Of a stretch of 53,856 nucleotides of DNA, positions 41,011 through 49,352 are shown piece after piece (position 1 is the stretch's first letter; each line of letters opens with the position of its first letter). The DNA comes from Bacillus_I endophytica_A (GTDB lineage Bacteria; Bacillota; Bacilli; Bacillales; Bacillaceae_H). Below the pieces are notes generated by a model. That model saw only the letters and a list, made by a program, of their open reading frames with translations, was not told where the DNA came from and searched no databases. The translations under genes were made by a program, and so were the position numbers. The stretch is from positions 1-53,856 of the forward strand of contig NZ_JALAMS010000022.1 of the NCBI RefSeq assembly GCF_026790145.1. The letters run 5' to 3'.

Positions 41011-42225
41011 TTAATTTACAACTCGGACAGTTATATTTCGACGACCCCATTTATAGGCCTGTGATTTATCAGCAAAAAACACATCAATTCGGTGACCTTT
41101 AATAGCTCCACCTGTGTCTGCAGCTGTTGCATATCCATAACCTTCTACATATACCTTACTTCCAAGTGGTATAACGTTCGGATCAACAGCAATAACTTTT
41201 GCATTTGGGTTTGCTTTTAAATTCATGCCGTTTGCTGTTGTACCTGAACACCCATTACATGAAGCTGTATATGCTGTTGCTGAAACCGTAATTTCTTTTC
41301 CAGACTGTCCTTTTGAAGACACATTTACGACACCAGCTGTCTGGGAAACTGGTTTATCAACTTTTGCACCAACAGCAATAACACGGTCCTGTTTCTCTTT
41401 TAAAGGCTCTTCTGTTAATAGCTCTTTCGAAACATTTTGACCGTTTTCTTTCGTAATCTCATATTCCTTCTTTACAACCCCATCTTGTCCTTCTTTAAGA
41501 ACCTTCTCTTGTCCTTTAGGCAGCGTTGGGTCTTCTTTTTTTACAACAGCATGATTCACTGGTTCTTCCACTACATCGGTGACTTTTTCAATATCTGTAT
41601 ACGTTACATTCATACCTGGTTCGACTTTAGTAGATAAACTTGGATTCACTTGATCCATATCGTCCTTTTGTATTTTATGATGGGCTAAAAAGTCAGCGAC
41701 CGTAGTCGAAGTTGACCACACTTTCTTTGTTTCTCCTTTATAGTTGAAAGTGAATTGAAAGGCTTTGTTGATTTGAACTTGATCGTTTTTTTCAATCCCT
41801 TTCTTAAGGCTAGGACTTACTTGGTCATGTTCGTTCAACTTTATTCCTTCTTGTTTTAATAATCCTTCTACTGTATCCGCTGTTGTCCATACCTTTTCCT
41901 TCTTGTCATCAATAGTCAACTGTATGGGTCGAGATGGTATCCAAGATACGTTCATCCCTTCCTTAAGATGTGTTGATAATTTATGTGATAGATAATCTTG
42001 ATCCTTGACTTTGATATGTTGTTCTTCCAGCAATTCTTCTACTGTATCGGCATTTGTCCTTAATTTCTCTTTTTTGCCGTCTGCGCTGAAAGAAACAGAA
42101 GTTTGGCTCGCCTTAAAACCGGCGAATCCTACTAAACATAAAAAGGCTGCGATACTCACTGCAATCGTCAAAAACCTTTTGTTTAGAGTAGGATTAGGTA
42201 ACAGCTTCTTCATACTTCTTAACAC
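41011..42225 (-). CDS. yabE: Cell-wall-binding YabE (RpfB-like, 3D domain)
   Basis: A 404-aa exported protein: basic N-terminus and one hydrophobic segment (about 18-38), three DUF348 repeats (about 45-85, 100-140, 155-200), a G5 domain (about 215-290) and a C-terminal 3D domain (about 310-404) with the aspartates in DPNVIPLGS, AADTGGAIKGHRIDVFF. It resembles Rpf-type wall-lytic proteins with the lytic domain replaced by 3D (MltA/EXLX-like). GTG start with GGAGG about 11 bases upstream. Strong own promoter; antisense promoter at the 3' end. Confidence 0.94.
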   Translation of the reverse strand: MLRSMKKLLPNPTLNKRFLTIAVSIAAFLCLVGFAGFKASQTSVSFSADGKKEKLRTNADTVEELLEEQHIKVKDQDYLSHKLSTHLKEGMNVSWIPSRPIQLTIDDKKEKVWTTADTVEGLLKQEGIKLNEHDQVSPSLKKGIEKNDQVQINKAFQFTFNYKGETKKVWSTSTTVADFLAHHKIQKDDMDQVNPSLSTKVEPGMNVTYTDIEKVTDVVEEPVNHAVVKKEDPTLPKGQEKVLKEGQDGVVKKEYEITKENGQNVSKELLTEEPLKEKQDRVIAVGAKVDKPVSQTAGVVNVSSKGQSGKEITVSATAYTASCNGCSGTTANGMNLKANPNAKVIAVDPNVIPLGSKVYVEGYGYATAADTGGAIKGHRIDVFFADKSQAYKWGRRNITVRVVN

Positions 42226-42254
42226 GATGAAAAACGCCTCCTTCTCTCGCGAAG

Positions 42255-42283
42255 ATTATATAGAGTCCTCTACAACTTGTCAA
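42255..42283 (-). promoter_or_regulatory. yabE sigma-A promoter
   Basis: Minus strand: TTGACA (42278-42283), 17 bp, TATAAT (42255-42260), both perfect, about 30 bases before the GTG start. Confidence 0.88.
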
Positions 42284-42360
42284 CCCTCCGCTAACCATGC
42301 TAGGGATATAGTATATTATGTCTAAAAGGCTAGTGGAATGGAAGAACAACTTGTCGACAA
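42272..42360. repeat. 10-bp direct repeat and palindrome upstream of yabE
   Basis: ACAACTTGTC occurs at 42272-42281 (over the -35) and 42346-42355 (74 bp apart); the second copy overlaps the 12-bp palindrome CTTGTCGACAAG (42350-42361 within one base). Possibly a regulator site; no known consensus recognised. Confidence 0.5.
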
Positions 42361-42447
42361 GATTATCCTATGAGAAGAAGGAGACGAGTAGAACCCTTTT
42401 TAAACATTGAGTTTACGGACAGCTCTGTTTAAGAAGTGTTAAAAAAT

Positions 42448-43218
42448 TTATCGATTTATGCCGAATAATTTTTGGGCATTCTCAGTTGTTTTTTCTGTTA
42501 GCTCTTGGTAACTAATACCTCTTAATTCAGCAATTTGTTCAGCTACAAGTGTAACGTAACTCGGTTCATTTCGCTTTCCACGATTTGGGTGTGGAGCAAG
42601 ATAAGGACAGTCTGTTTCGATTAATAATCGATCAAGTGGGATCTCTGCTGCAACTTCTTTCGGTTTTTTTGCATTTTTAAATGTAACCGGTCCACCAAAT
42701 GAGATATGCATGTTCATATCTATACACTGTTTAGCTGTTTCAAGACTTCCACTAAAGCAGTGCATAATCCCGCCAACTTCTTCAACTTTCTCTTCTTTTA
42801 AAATCTCGACCACATCTTCTGTTGCTTCACGATTATGAATGATGATAGGAAGATTTACTTTACGAGCTAAACGAACCTGACGACGAAAAACTTCTTTTTG
42901 TACATCTTTTGGCGACTTATCCCAATGATAATCTAATCCCATTTCTCCGATTGCTACAACTTTTGGATGTGCTGCTAGCTCTTCAATCCATTCTAAATCT
43001 TCATCTTTCATATCAATTGCATCAACAGGGTGCCAACCAACGCTTGCATACAGGAAATCATATTTTTCTACAAGCTCCATTGCTTTTGTAATTGTTGGAC
43101 GATCAAATCCAACAACAACCATTTGCTTAACATCTGCTTCAAGAGCTCGATTAATCACTTCTTCTAAGTCTTCATCAAATTGATCTGCATTTAAGTGAAC
43201 ATGTGTATCAAATAACAA
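42448..43218 (-). CDS. tatD: TatD-family metal-dependent DNase
   Basis: The 256-aa amidohydrolase-fold protein has DTHVHLN (HxH) at the start, IGEMGLDYHWDKSP, HNREATED, HCFSG and ETDCPYLAPHPNRGKRNEP, the full metal-ligand set. Likely a 3'-5' exonuclease in DNA repair or RNA quality control. TTG 43218 is chosen: GAGGTG lies 6 bases upstream and the protein then begins MLFDTH as in B. subtilis. It follows the metG terminator. Confidence 0.94.
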   Translation of the reverse strand: MLFDTHVHLNADQFDEDLEEVINRALEADVKQMVVVGFDRPTITKAMELVEKYDFLYASVGWHPVDAIDMKDEDLEWIEELAAHPKVVAIGEMGLDYHWDKSPKDVQKEVFRRQVRLARKVNLPIIIHNREATEDVVEILKEEKVEEVGGIMHCFSGSLETAKQCIDMNMHISFGGPVTFKNAKKPKEVAAEIPLDRLLIETDCPYLAPHPNRGKRNEPSYVTLVAEQIAELRGISYQELTEKTTENAQKLFGINR

Positions 43219-43282
43219 AATTAACACCTCTTCTATCTTTTTCGTTTCACATGAAACTACGTCTATTTTAAAGTAAAAAAGG

Positions 43283-43307
43283 AGCCTCTTCAAAAATTGA
43301 AGAGGCT
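43283..43307 (-). terminator. Terminator after metG
   Basis: An 11-bp stem AGCCTCTTCAA with complement, 3-base loop, CC and six Ts on the minus strand. Confidence 0.9.
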
Positions 43308-43316
43308 GATTCATCT

Positions 43317-45281
43317 TTACTTCACACGGGCACCATTTTCTAGTGTTTGATCAACAGAAGCTAGAGACAATATGCCGTTTTCCTCTCCTGCTAAAATCAT
43401 ACCTTGTGAAAGTTCTCCGCGAAGTTTAACAGGTTTTAAGTTAGTTACACAAATAACTTTTTTCCCTACCAAATCTTCAGGTTTATAAAACTTTGCAATA
43501 CCTGACACAACTTGACGCTGTTCATAGCCAAGATCAAGTTGAATTTTTAGTAGCTTATCTGCTTTTTTAACAGGTTCTGCTTTTAGAACTTGAGCAACAC
43601 GAAGATCCACTTTCATAAAATCATCAATTGTGATTTCTGAGCTCTCCTGCTTTTCTTCTGTCTTGTCTTTCTTCTCTTCCTTTGGAGCTGGAGCGCTGCC
43701 CTGCATTTGCTCTTTAATATAAGCTACCTCAGCTTCCACATCTAAACGTGGGAAAAGAGGCTGCCCTTTTTTCACTACTTTTACACCTGGTGGGATTGCT
43801 CCAAATTGTTGAAGGCTTTCCCATGCTTGAAGTTTCTCATCTTCAAGTCCAAGCTGAGCAAAAATGCCTTTCGGTGCTTGAGTTAAGAAAGGTTGTAAAA
43901 GAATCGCCATATGACGGATAGATTCTGCCAAATGAGCCATAACAGATGCAAGATTCGTTTTATCCTCTTCTTTTGCAAGAACCCATGGCTGTGTTTCATC
44001 AATATACTTATTCGTACGGCTTACAAATTGCCATAGAGCTGTTAGAGCAACAGAGAACTCCATTTTTTCCATTGCTTCTTCATATTTTGTAACCGTTTGT
44101 TTTTGGAATGCAGAAAGAGTTTCATCAAATTCTGTTACAGGTCCACTGTAAGCCGGGATTTCACCATCAAAATACTTGTTAATCATCGCAATTGTACGGT
44201 TCACAAGATTTCCTAAGTCGTTTGCTAAATCAAAGTTTGTACGCTCAACAAATCCCTCTGGTGTAAAGACTCCATCAGAACCAAATGGAACTTCACGTAA
44301 TAGATAATAGCGTAATGCATCTAATCCATAGCGATCAATAAGAGTAACAGGATCAACAACATTTCCTTTTGATTTTGACATCTTTCCATCTTTCATTAAT
44401 AACCAACCATGTGCAAATACTTTGTTTGGCAATGGTAAATCTAATGCCATTAACATAATTGGCCAATAAATAGTATGGAAACGTACAATTTCTTTTCCAA
44501 CAAGATGAACGTTTGCTGGCCAATATTTTTGGTATTTTGTATCATCATCTGTTCCATAGCCAAGTGCTGTAATATAGTTTGATAGAGCATCAATCCATAC
44601 GTACACAACATGCTTAGGATTGTTTGGAACTTTAATTCCCCACTCAAAGCTTGTACGAGAAACCGCTAAATCTTCAAGACCTGGTTTAATAAAGTTATTG
44701 ATCATTTCATTTTTACGAGATTCTGGTTGAATGAACGTTGGATTTTCTTCATAAAATTGTAGTAAACGATCTGCATATTTACTCATTTTAAAGAAATAAG
44801 ATTCTTCTCGAACCTTCTCTACTGGACGGCCACAATCTGGACATTTTCCATCCTCAAGCTGACGATCTGTAAAGAATGATTCACAAGGAGTACAGTACCA
44901 TCCTTCATATTCATCTAAATAGATGTCTCCTTGTTTTACAAGTTGATCAAAAATCTTTTCAACAACAATTTTATGGCGTTCTTCTGTTGTACGGATAAAG
45001 TCATTATATGAAATATCCAATTTACTCCAAAGAGATTTAATACCAGATACAATATTGTCTACATACTCAATAGGAGTAATCCCTTGCTCTTCTGCTTTAC
45101 GCTGAATTTTTTGTCCATGCTCATCTGTTCCTGTAAGATAATATACGTCAAATCCCTTTAAACGTTTATAGCGAGCCATTGCATCCCCAGCTACTGTCGT
45201 ATAAGCATGTCCAATATGCAGGTTACCGCTTGGATAATAGATAGGGGTCGTAATGTAAAAACTTTGTTTCTGCTCTGTCAT
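43317..45281 (-). CDS. metG: Methionyl-tRNA synthetase
   Basis: The 654-aa class I synthetase has HIGH (22-25, in GNLHIGHAYTT), a zinc knuckle CTPC/CPDC (about 126-148), KMSKSKGN (about 299-306) and a C-terminal EMAP-II/Trbp111 tRNA-binding domain (about 550-654, DLRVAQVLKAEPVKKADKLL). This is the B. subtilis MetS architecture. ATG after AATGGAGG. Long leader region upstream, divergent from abrB; no T-box elements seen. Confidence 0.98.
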   Translation of the reverse strand: MTEQKQSFYITTPIYYPSGNLHIGHAYTTVAGDAMARYKRLKGFDVYYLTGTDEHGQKIQRKAEEQGITPIEYVDNIVSGIKSLWSKLDISYNDFIRTTEERHKIVVEKIFDQLVKQGDIYLDEYEGWYCTPCESFFTDRQLEDGKCPDCGRPVEKVREESYFFKMSKYADRLLQFYEENPTFIQPESRKNEMINNFIKPGLEDLAVSRTSFEWGIKVPNNPKHVVYVWIDALSNYITALGYGTDDDTKYQKYWPANVHLVGKEIVRFHTIYWPIMLMALDLPLPNKVFAHGWLLMKDGKMSKSKGNVVDPVTLIDRYGLDALRYYLLREVPFGSDGVFTPEGFVERTNFDLANDLGNLVNRTIAMINKYFDGEIPAYSGPVTEFDETLSAFQKQTVTKYEEAMEKMEFSVALTALWQFVSRTNKYIDETQPWVLAKEEDKTNLASVMAHLAESIRHMAILLQPFLTQAPKGIFAQLGLEDEKLQAWESLQQFGAIPPGVKVVKKGQPLFPRLDVEAEVAYIKEQMQGSAPAPKEEKKDKTEEKQESSEITIDDFMKVDLRVAQVLKAEPVKKADKLLKIQLDLGYEQRQVVSGIAKFYKPEDLVGKKVICVTNLKPVKLRGELSQGMILAGEENGILSLASVDQTLENGARVK

Positions 45282-45665
45282 ATGTCGTCAAACCTCCATT
45301 AATTTCTTTATCAATATAATGTCGAATGTATTTATGAGCCGTCTAGATACGAGTGTTATATCATAGAAAAAGTAAAAGCGCACACATAAAGCTCTTTCTC
45401 TACGCTTTTTTCCTTTGCCGGCATTGAGAAAGTTTTCTCACTTTTATATGAATGAAATAAATTTCTTCTATATACTATATTACTATTTTCTCAATGCTTT
45501 TTAAAAGGGGTATCTTCAATAGAATTAAGCTAGCTTTCTTTATAAGAGATAGTCCCTTATCATCCTCTCCTACTTTCTTTAAAGATACACCTCTCCTTTC
45601 ATTTTGTTTTAACGGTAATTTTAAAAAACCAACTTTGTCGTTTAATGTCGAAATACGCATATTTC

Positions 45666-45694
45666 TTGTCAAACTTTGCTTAATTCAATAAAAT
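45666..45694 (+). promoter_or_regulatory. Distal abrB-directed sigma-A promoter
   Basis: TTGTCA (45666-45671), 17 bp, TAAAAT (45689-45694). A TGTCGAA box (45646-45652) ends 13 bp upstream of the -35. The transcript would have a leader of about 230 bases. Confidence 0.6.
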
Positions 45695-45835
45695 ATAATT
45701 AAAGTAAATATTAGGCTTATTTTAAACAATTTTAATCCTAATAAGGTACTTTACCCCTTTAAATATCCTGTTTTTGCTGAAATTAGCTTTTTTTAAATAA
45801 ATTAGCTCAATTTCGAAATAAATTATTGACTGCTT

Positions 45836-45897
45836 TTGGAAATCCTGATATGATAAATCAGAGAAGAAAATGTCGAATATTGACGAAATTATATAGA
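45836..45897 (+). promoter_or_regulatory. Proximal abrB promoter with tandem Spo0A boxes
   Basis: TTGACT (45836-45841), 17 bp, TATGAT (45859-45864). Just downstream of the start are TGTCGAA (45881-45887) and TGACGAA (45891-45897), 10 bp apart. In B. subtilis Spo0A~P represses abrB through boxes placed exactly like this. Confidence 0.9.
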
Positions 45898-45928
45898 GAA
45901 AGCTTATTCATGGGAGGAGAAACTAATT

Positions 45929-46213
45929 ATGAAATCTACAGGTATTGTTCGTAAAGTTGATGAATTGGGTCGTGTGGTAATTCCAATCGAATTACGTCGT
46001 ACACTTGGTATTGCTGAAAAGGATGCTCTTGAAATTTATGTGGATGAGGACCGCATTATCCTTAAAAAGTACAAACCAAACATGACTTGCCAAGTAACAG
46101 GTGAAGTTTCTGACGATAACATGCAAATTGCTAACGGTCGTCTAATCTTAAGCCGTGAAGGTGCAGAACAAATTATTAAAGAAATTCAAGATAACTTAGA
46201 GTCTTCAAAATAA
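45929..46213 (+). CDS. abrB: Transition-state regulator AbrB
   Basis: The 94-aa protein has the N-terminal swapped-hairpin DNA-binding domain MKSTGIVRKVDELGRVVIP (1-50) and a C-terminal multimerisation domain. It represses post-exponential genes (spo, antibiotic, competence, biofilm) during growth. ATG after GGGAGGAG. It is one of the few plus-strand genes, divergent from metG and convergent with rsmI, ending at a shared terminator. Confidence 0.97.
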   Translation: MKSTGIVRKVDELGRVVIPIELRRTLGIAEKDALEIYVDEDRIILKKYKPNMTCQVTGEVSDDNMQIANGRLILSREGAEQIIKEIQDNLESSK

Positions 46214-46242
46214 AAAAAAGAGAGGAATTCCTCTCTTTTTTT
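46213..46242. terminator. Shared terminator of abrB and rsmI
   Basis: A perfect palindrome centred on GAATTC: AAAAAAAAGAGAG and its complement. A and T runs on both sides let it act in both directions. Confidence 0.9.
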
Positions 46243-47116
46243 ATTTTATATGATAGTCTTGATAAACTTCTCTTTTGGATATTCCCCGATCTTTTGCAAC
46301 ACTTTTTAGTGCTTCCTTATTTGATTGACCCTTATGTATATAATGATCAACATGTTCAATTATCGATAGAGAAACCCACCAGACTTCCTCATCATCTTTT
46401 ATATCTCCTTGATTCCCTTCAACTATAACGCAAAATTCCCCGCGTACTTCTCCATCATTACACCAATCAATTAGCTCTTCTAGTGAACCTCTAATAAACT
46501 CTTCAAATTTCTTCGTAAGCTCTCGGGAAATAACGGCTTTGCGTTTTCCCATGCCATCATGAATAGCTAGAAGCATTTCTTTTAATCTATGTGGAGCTTC
46601 ATAAAAAATAAGGGTTCTTCTTTCCTTATTGAGCTCTTCTATAATTTCCTTACGGTGTTTCTTTTGACGAGGTAAAAATCCGTAAAACATAAAATGCTCT
46701 GTATTTAAGCCAGAAGCAATAAGAGATGTTAGAGCTGCATTTGCACCTGGTAATGGGATAACGGCAATTTCTTCTTGTAAAGCTAGTTCAACAAGATCAA
46801 CTCCAGGGTCTGAGATACATGGCATACCTGCATCGCTTACAAGAGCGACTGTTTTACCTTGCAGCAAATCATCAATGATTTCTTTTCCTTTTTGCTGTTT
46901 ATTATGTTCATGGTAGCTTATAATGCTCTTCTCAATCTCAAAATGGTTGCAGAGCTTCCTCGTTTGTCTCGTATCTTCTGCTGCAATGTAATCTGCTTCT
47001 TTTAATGAACGAATAGCACGAAATGTCATATCTTCTAGATTTCCAATTGGAGTTGGAACTAAATATAATGACCCTTTTTCACTATTTTGCTGATAGCTTT
47101 TTTGTTGCCACATCAT
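46241..47116 (-). CDS. rsmI: 16S rRNA 2'-O-ribose C1402 methyltransferase
   Basis: The 291-aa tetrapyrrole-methylase-fold SAM enzyme has LYLVPTPIGNLEDMTFRA (about 17-34), AAEDTRQTRKL, SDAGMPCISDPG and GANAALTSLIASGL; with RsmH it forms m4Cm1402. A C-terminal extension (YHIK end) follows. Its ATG overlaps the yazA stop (ATGA). Confidence 0.96.
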   Translation of the reverse strand: MMWQQKSYQQNSEKGSLYLVPTPIGNLEDMTFRAIRSLKEADYIAAEDTRQTRKLCNHFEIEKSIISYHEHNKQQKGKEIIDDLLQGKTVALVSDAGMPCISDPGVDLVELALQEEIAVIPLPGANAALTSLIASGLNTEHFMFYGFLPRQKKHRKEIIEELNKERRTLIFYEAPHRLKEMLLAIHDGMGKRKAVISRELTKKFEEFIRGSLEELIDWCNDGEVRGEFCVIVEGNQGDIKDDEEVWWVSLSIIEHVDHYIHKGQSNKEALKSVAKDRGISKREVYQDYHIK

Positions 47117-47370
47117 TCATTCTTCCTTTCTTCTAAAAACCGTTCTTTTTCTCTTCTTGTTAGTTTTTTGAAAGCATATTCTGCTTTCATTGCCTCACTT
47201 TTTGTTTCAAATTCTTCTTTGTACAATAAAATAACAGGACGGCGGGCACGAGTATACTTTGCACCTTTACCTTCATTATGCACTGCTAATCGTCTTTCCA
47301 TGTTATTTGTATATCCACCGTAAAAACTCTTATCCCTACATTCTAAAACATAGAAAAAATGCTCACCCAT
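47113..47370 (-). CDS. yazA: GIY-YIG domain protein YazA
   Basis: The 85-aa UPF0213-type GIY-YIG protein: FYVLECRDKSFYGGYTNNMERRLAVHN holds the two tyrosines and the catalytic Arg region, and EYAFKKLTRREKERFL ends it. Probably a small structure-specific nuclease; substrate unknown. It overlaps the yabB stop by 8 bases and rsmI by 4, so yabB-yazA-rsmI is a tightly packed unit. Confidence 0.93.
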   Translation of the reverse strand: MGEHFFYVLECRDKSFYGGYTNNMERRLAVHNEGKGAKYTRARRPVILLYKEEFETKSEAMKAEYAFKKLTRREKERFLEERKNE

Positions 47371-48103
47371 AAAGAATTTTGTTTAATTCCTTCGTATATT
47401 CATTTTTTTCATTGTACACAAATAGAGGCGGTAAGATTTTTAAGTCAGGCTTTCCATCTTTTATTCCTTCTACAAGGAGGGTATTCGCTTCTTTCCCTTC
47501 CTTTGGATAAACAAATTGAATTCTTTTTGGTTCCAAACGATACTCTCTCATTAAGGTGATAATATCTAATAAACGTCCTGGTCTATGAACAAGCGCTACT
47601 TTCCCCCCTTGTTTTACAAGGGCACTACTCGCTTTTATAACATCTTCTAAATCACATAAAATCTCGTGTCTTGCAATAGCATAATGTTCGTTTTTATTTC
47701 TTTCTTCCTTTTGAGGAGTTGGAAAATATGGAGGATTACATGTTACAACGTCATATTTTCCTGTTCCAAGCATTGCTGGCATCTCTTTTAAGTCACCTAA
47801 AATAAAAGAGATTTGCTTTTGTAGCTCATTATATTTATTACTTCTATTAGCCATATCATAGAGTCGCTCCTGAATTTCAACTCCAGTAATTGATGCTTTA
47901 GAACGTGTTGATAAAAGAAAAGGAATAACTCCATTTCCCGTACATAAATCGATAATATTTCCTTTTTGAATTGGCACATATGTGAATTTAGCCAACAAAA
48001 CGGCATCTAAAGAAAAGGAGAAGACGGTTGGACTTTGAATAATACGCAAACGCTCTTCTCCTAATAAGTAATCCAAACGCTCATCATGTTTTAAATTGAC
48101 CAT
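47363..48103 (-). CDS. yabB: tRNA1(Val) adenine-37 N6-methyltransferase-like protein YabB
   Basis: The 246-aa class I SAM methyltransferase has DLCTGNGVIPFLLS (about 52-65) and NPPYF (about 125-129), the N6-adenine motif of TrmN6. Substrate is inferred from the family. ATG 48103 is used because AGGG lies 8 bases upstream and B. subtilis YabB starts MVNL; an ATG two codons earlier is too close to it. Confidence 0.92.
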   Translation of the reverse strand: MVNLKHDERLDYLLGEERLRIIQSPTVFSFSLDAVLLAKFTYVPIQKGNIIDLCTGNGVIPFLLSTRSKASITGVEIQERLYDMANRSNKYNELQKQISFILGDLKEMPAMLGTGKYDVVTCNPPYFPTPQKEERNKNEHYAIARHEILCDLEDVIKASSALVKQGGKVALVHRPGRLLDIITLMREYRLEPKRIQFVYPKEGKEANTLLVEGIKDGKPDLKILPPLFVYNEKNEYTKELNKILYG

Positions 48104-48136
48104 TATCATTTCCCTTTCTTGCTTTTAAAGCCGTAT

Positions 48137-48163
48137 AAAAGGGTGCCCTTAGGCACCCCTTTT
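48137..48163 (-). terminator. Terminator after yabA
   Basis: Stem AAAAGGGTGCC with complement (one extra C), 4-base loop; ends with four Ts on the minus strand and touches the yabA stop codon. Probably partial. Confidence 0.7.
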
Positions 48164-48506
48164 ACTTTTTATTTAGAAAAGATAAACAAAAAAGACAATC
48201 TTCTTTCCGAACACTTCCGTAGTGAACATTGCAAATATGAAAACCTTCTTGATACAAACGAGCTAAATTATCATATCCTTCACCAATATCAATTTGTTTT
48301 TGTACATTTTCTTTTGGTTTTTTGGATTTTAATTTGGTTTCCGTTCTTTCAAGTCTCTCTCGTAGATGTTTATTCTCTAACGTCATGTGATGGTTTTCTT
48401 CAATGAGTTCAGCAAGATGTTCTTTTAAGCTTCCTAGTTGTTTTGACAGATATCCAATCTGCTCTTCCATACCCATTACAGAATCTAATATCTCTTTCTT
48501 ATCCAA
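48162..48506 (-). CDS. yabA: Replication initiation control protein YabA
   Basis: Negative regulator of DnaA that also binds DnaN. The 114-aa protein has an N-terminal coiled coil (about 1-60) and a C-terminal zinc site HICNVHYGSVRKEDCLFC; one residue shorter between the ligands than B. subtilis (RKEGDC). TTG 48506 follows GAGGTG, while ATG 48521, overlapping the ricT stop, has no ribosome binding site. Placed beside holB and tmk, other replication genes. Confidence 0.94.
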   Translation of the reverse strand: MDKKEILDSVMGMEEQIGYLSKQLGSLKEHLAELIEENHHMTLENKHLRERLERTETKLKSKKPKENVQKQIDIGEGYDNLARLYQEGFHICNVHYGSVRKEDCLFCLSFLNKK

Positions 48507-48517
48507 ACCTATACACC

Positions 48518-49348
48518 TCATTGATCAGTGGCTTGAATGGAAATAGCCCCTTCATGCATAATTTCATCTAACGTATATTCCACAACTCGCTCTCGATCAG
48601 AGAGTTCTACTTGTAAAATACGTTCTAGTAAGTTCAGCCCAACAACGCGCCCTTTTCCATTTGGCGTATTAATAGACTCTCCTACATCAGGTAATTCTTC
48701 TTTTGCACTCTCATATTCATCGTTCTCATATTTTAAGCAGCACATCAAACGGCCACATAACCCTGAAATCTTTGTAGGATTTAAAGATAAACTTTGGTCT
48801 TTTGCCATCTTAATAGACACAGGCTCAAAGTCTCCTAAAAATGTAGAACAACAAAGCATGCGACCACAAGGTCCGATACCACCTAAAAGCTTGGCTTCAT
48901 CCCTTACACCAATCTGGCGAAGTTCAATCCGCGTTCTAAAAATAGAAGCTAAGTCTTTAACTAATTCACGGAAATCAATGCGTCCGTCCGCAGTAAAATA
49001 AAAAATTACTTTATTTCGATCAAACGTATACTCAACGTCTACAAGTTTCATTTCAAGTTTATGATAAGCAATTTTCTCTACGCATATCTCATAAGCTTTC
49101 TTTGTTGCTTGTCGGTTTTCTTCTACGCTCAATTTATCTTTTACATTAGCAATTCGAATCACTTTCTTCAGTGGAAGAACAATATCATCCTCTTCAACTT
49201 TTTTGCTGCCAATGACTACTTTTCCGAACTCGACCCCTCGAACAGTTTCAACGATAACATATTCCCCATTATCAACCTTAAGCTCTCCTGGATCAAAATA
49301 ATATATTTTCCCCGCTTTTTTAAAGCGAACACCTACTACTTCATACAA
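48518..49348 (-). CDS. ricT: PSP1-domain protein RicT (YaaT)
   Basis: Part of the RicAFT (YlbF-YmcA-YaaT) complex, which carries Fe-S clusters, stimulates RNase Y processing and the Spo0A phosphorelay. The 276-aa protein has a PSP1 region and conserved cysteines in GPCGRMLCCSTFLG (about 158-171) and GLCGRLMCCLKY. TTG start with GGAGG upstream, 4 bases after holB. Confidence 0.95.
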   Translation of the reverse strand: MYEVVGVRFKKAGKIYYFDPGELKVDNGEYVIVETVRGVEFGKVVIGSKKVEEDDIVLPLKKVIRIANVKDKLSVEENRQATKKAYEICVEKIAYHKLEMKLVDVEYTFDRNKVIFYFTADGRIDFRELVKDLASIFRTRIELRQIGVRDEAKLLGGIGPCGRMLCCSTFLGDFEPVSIKMAKDQSLSLNPTKISGLCGRLMCCLKYENDEYESAKEELPDVGESINTPNGKGRVVGLNLLERILQVELSDRERVVEYTLDEIMHEGAISIQATDQ

Positions 49349-49352
49349 GCTC

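Larger units (their letters stand above)
45282..45928. other. Long metG-abrB intergenic region
   Basis: About 650 bases without a credible gene. It holds two abrB-directed sigma-A promoters, four Spo0A-box-like heptamers (TGTCGAA at 45320, 45646, 45881; TGACGAA at 45891) and the direct repeat AATTAGCT (45781, 45800). Two opposed frames of about 60 codons around 45480-45690 have no ribosome binding sites. The metG promoter is not recognisable. Confidence 0.6.

Noticed and set aside
42226..42447. c-di-AMP (ydaO-type) riboswitch before yabE
   Set aside because: The promoter lies only about 30 bases before the start codon, too close for such an element.
45282..45480. T-box or SAM riboswitch before metG
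   Set aside because: No T-box core (AGGGTGGNACCGCG) or SAM-I fold could be found; only a weak AAAAGCG/CGCTTTT pairing near 45374-45410.
48537..49001. 154-codon plus-strand frame opposite ricT
   Set aside because: Antisense shadow of a conserved gene, Ser/Pro-rich, no ribosome binding site.
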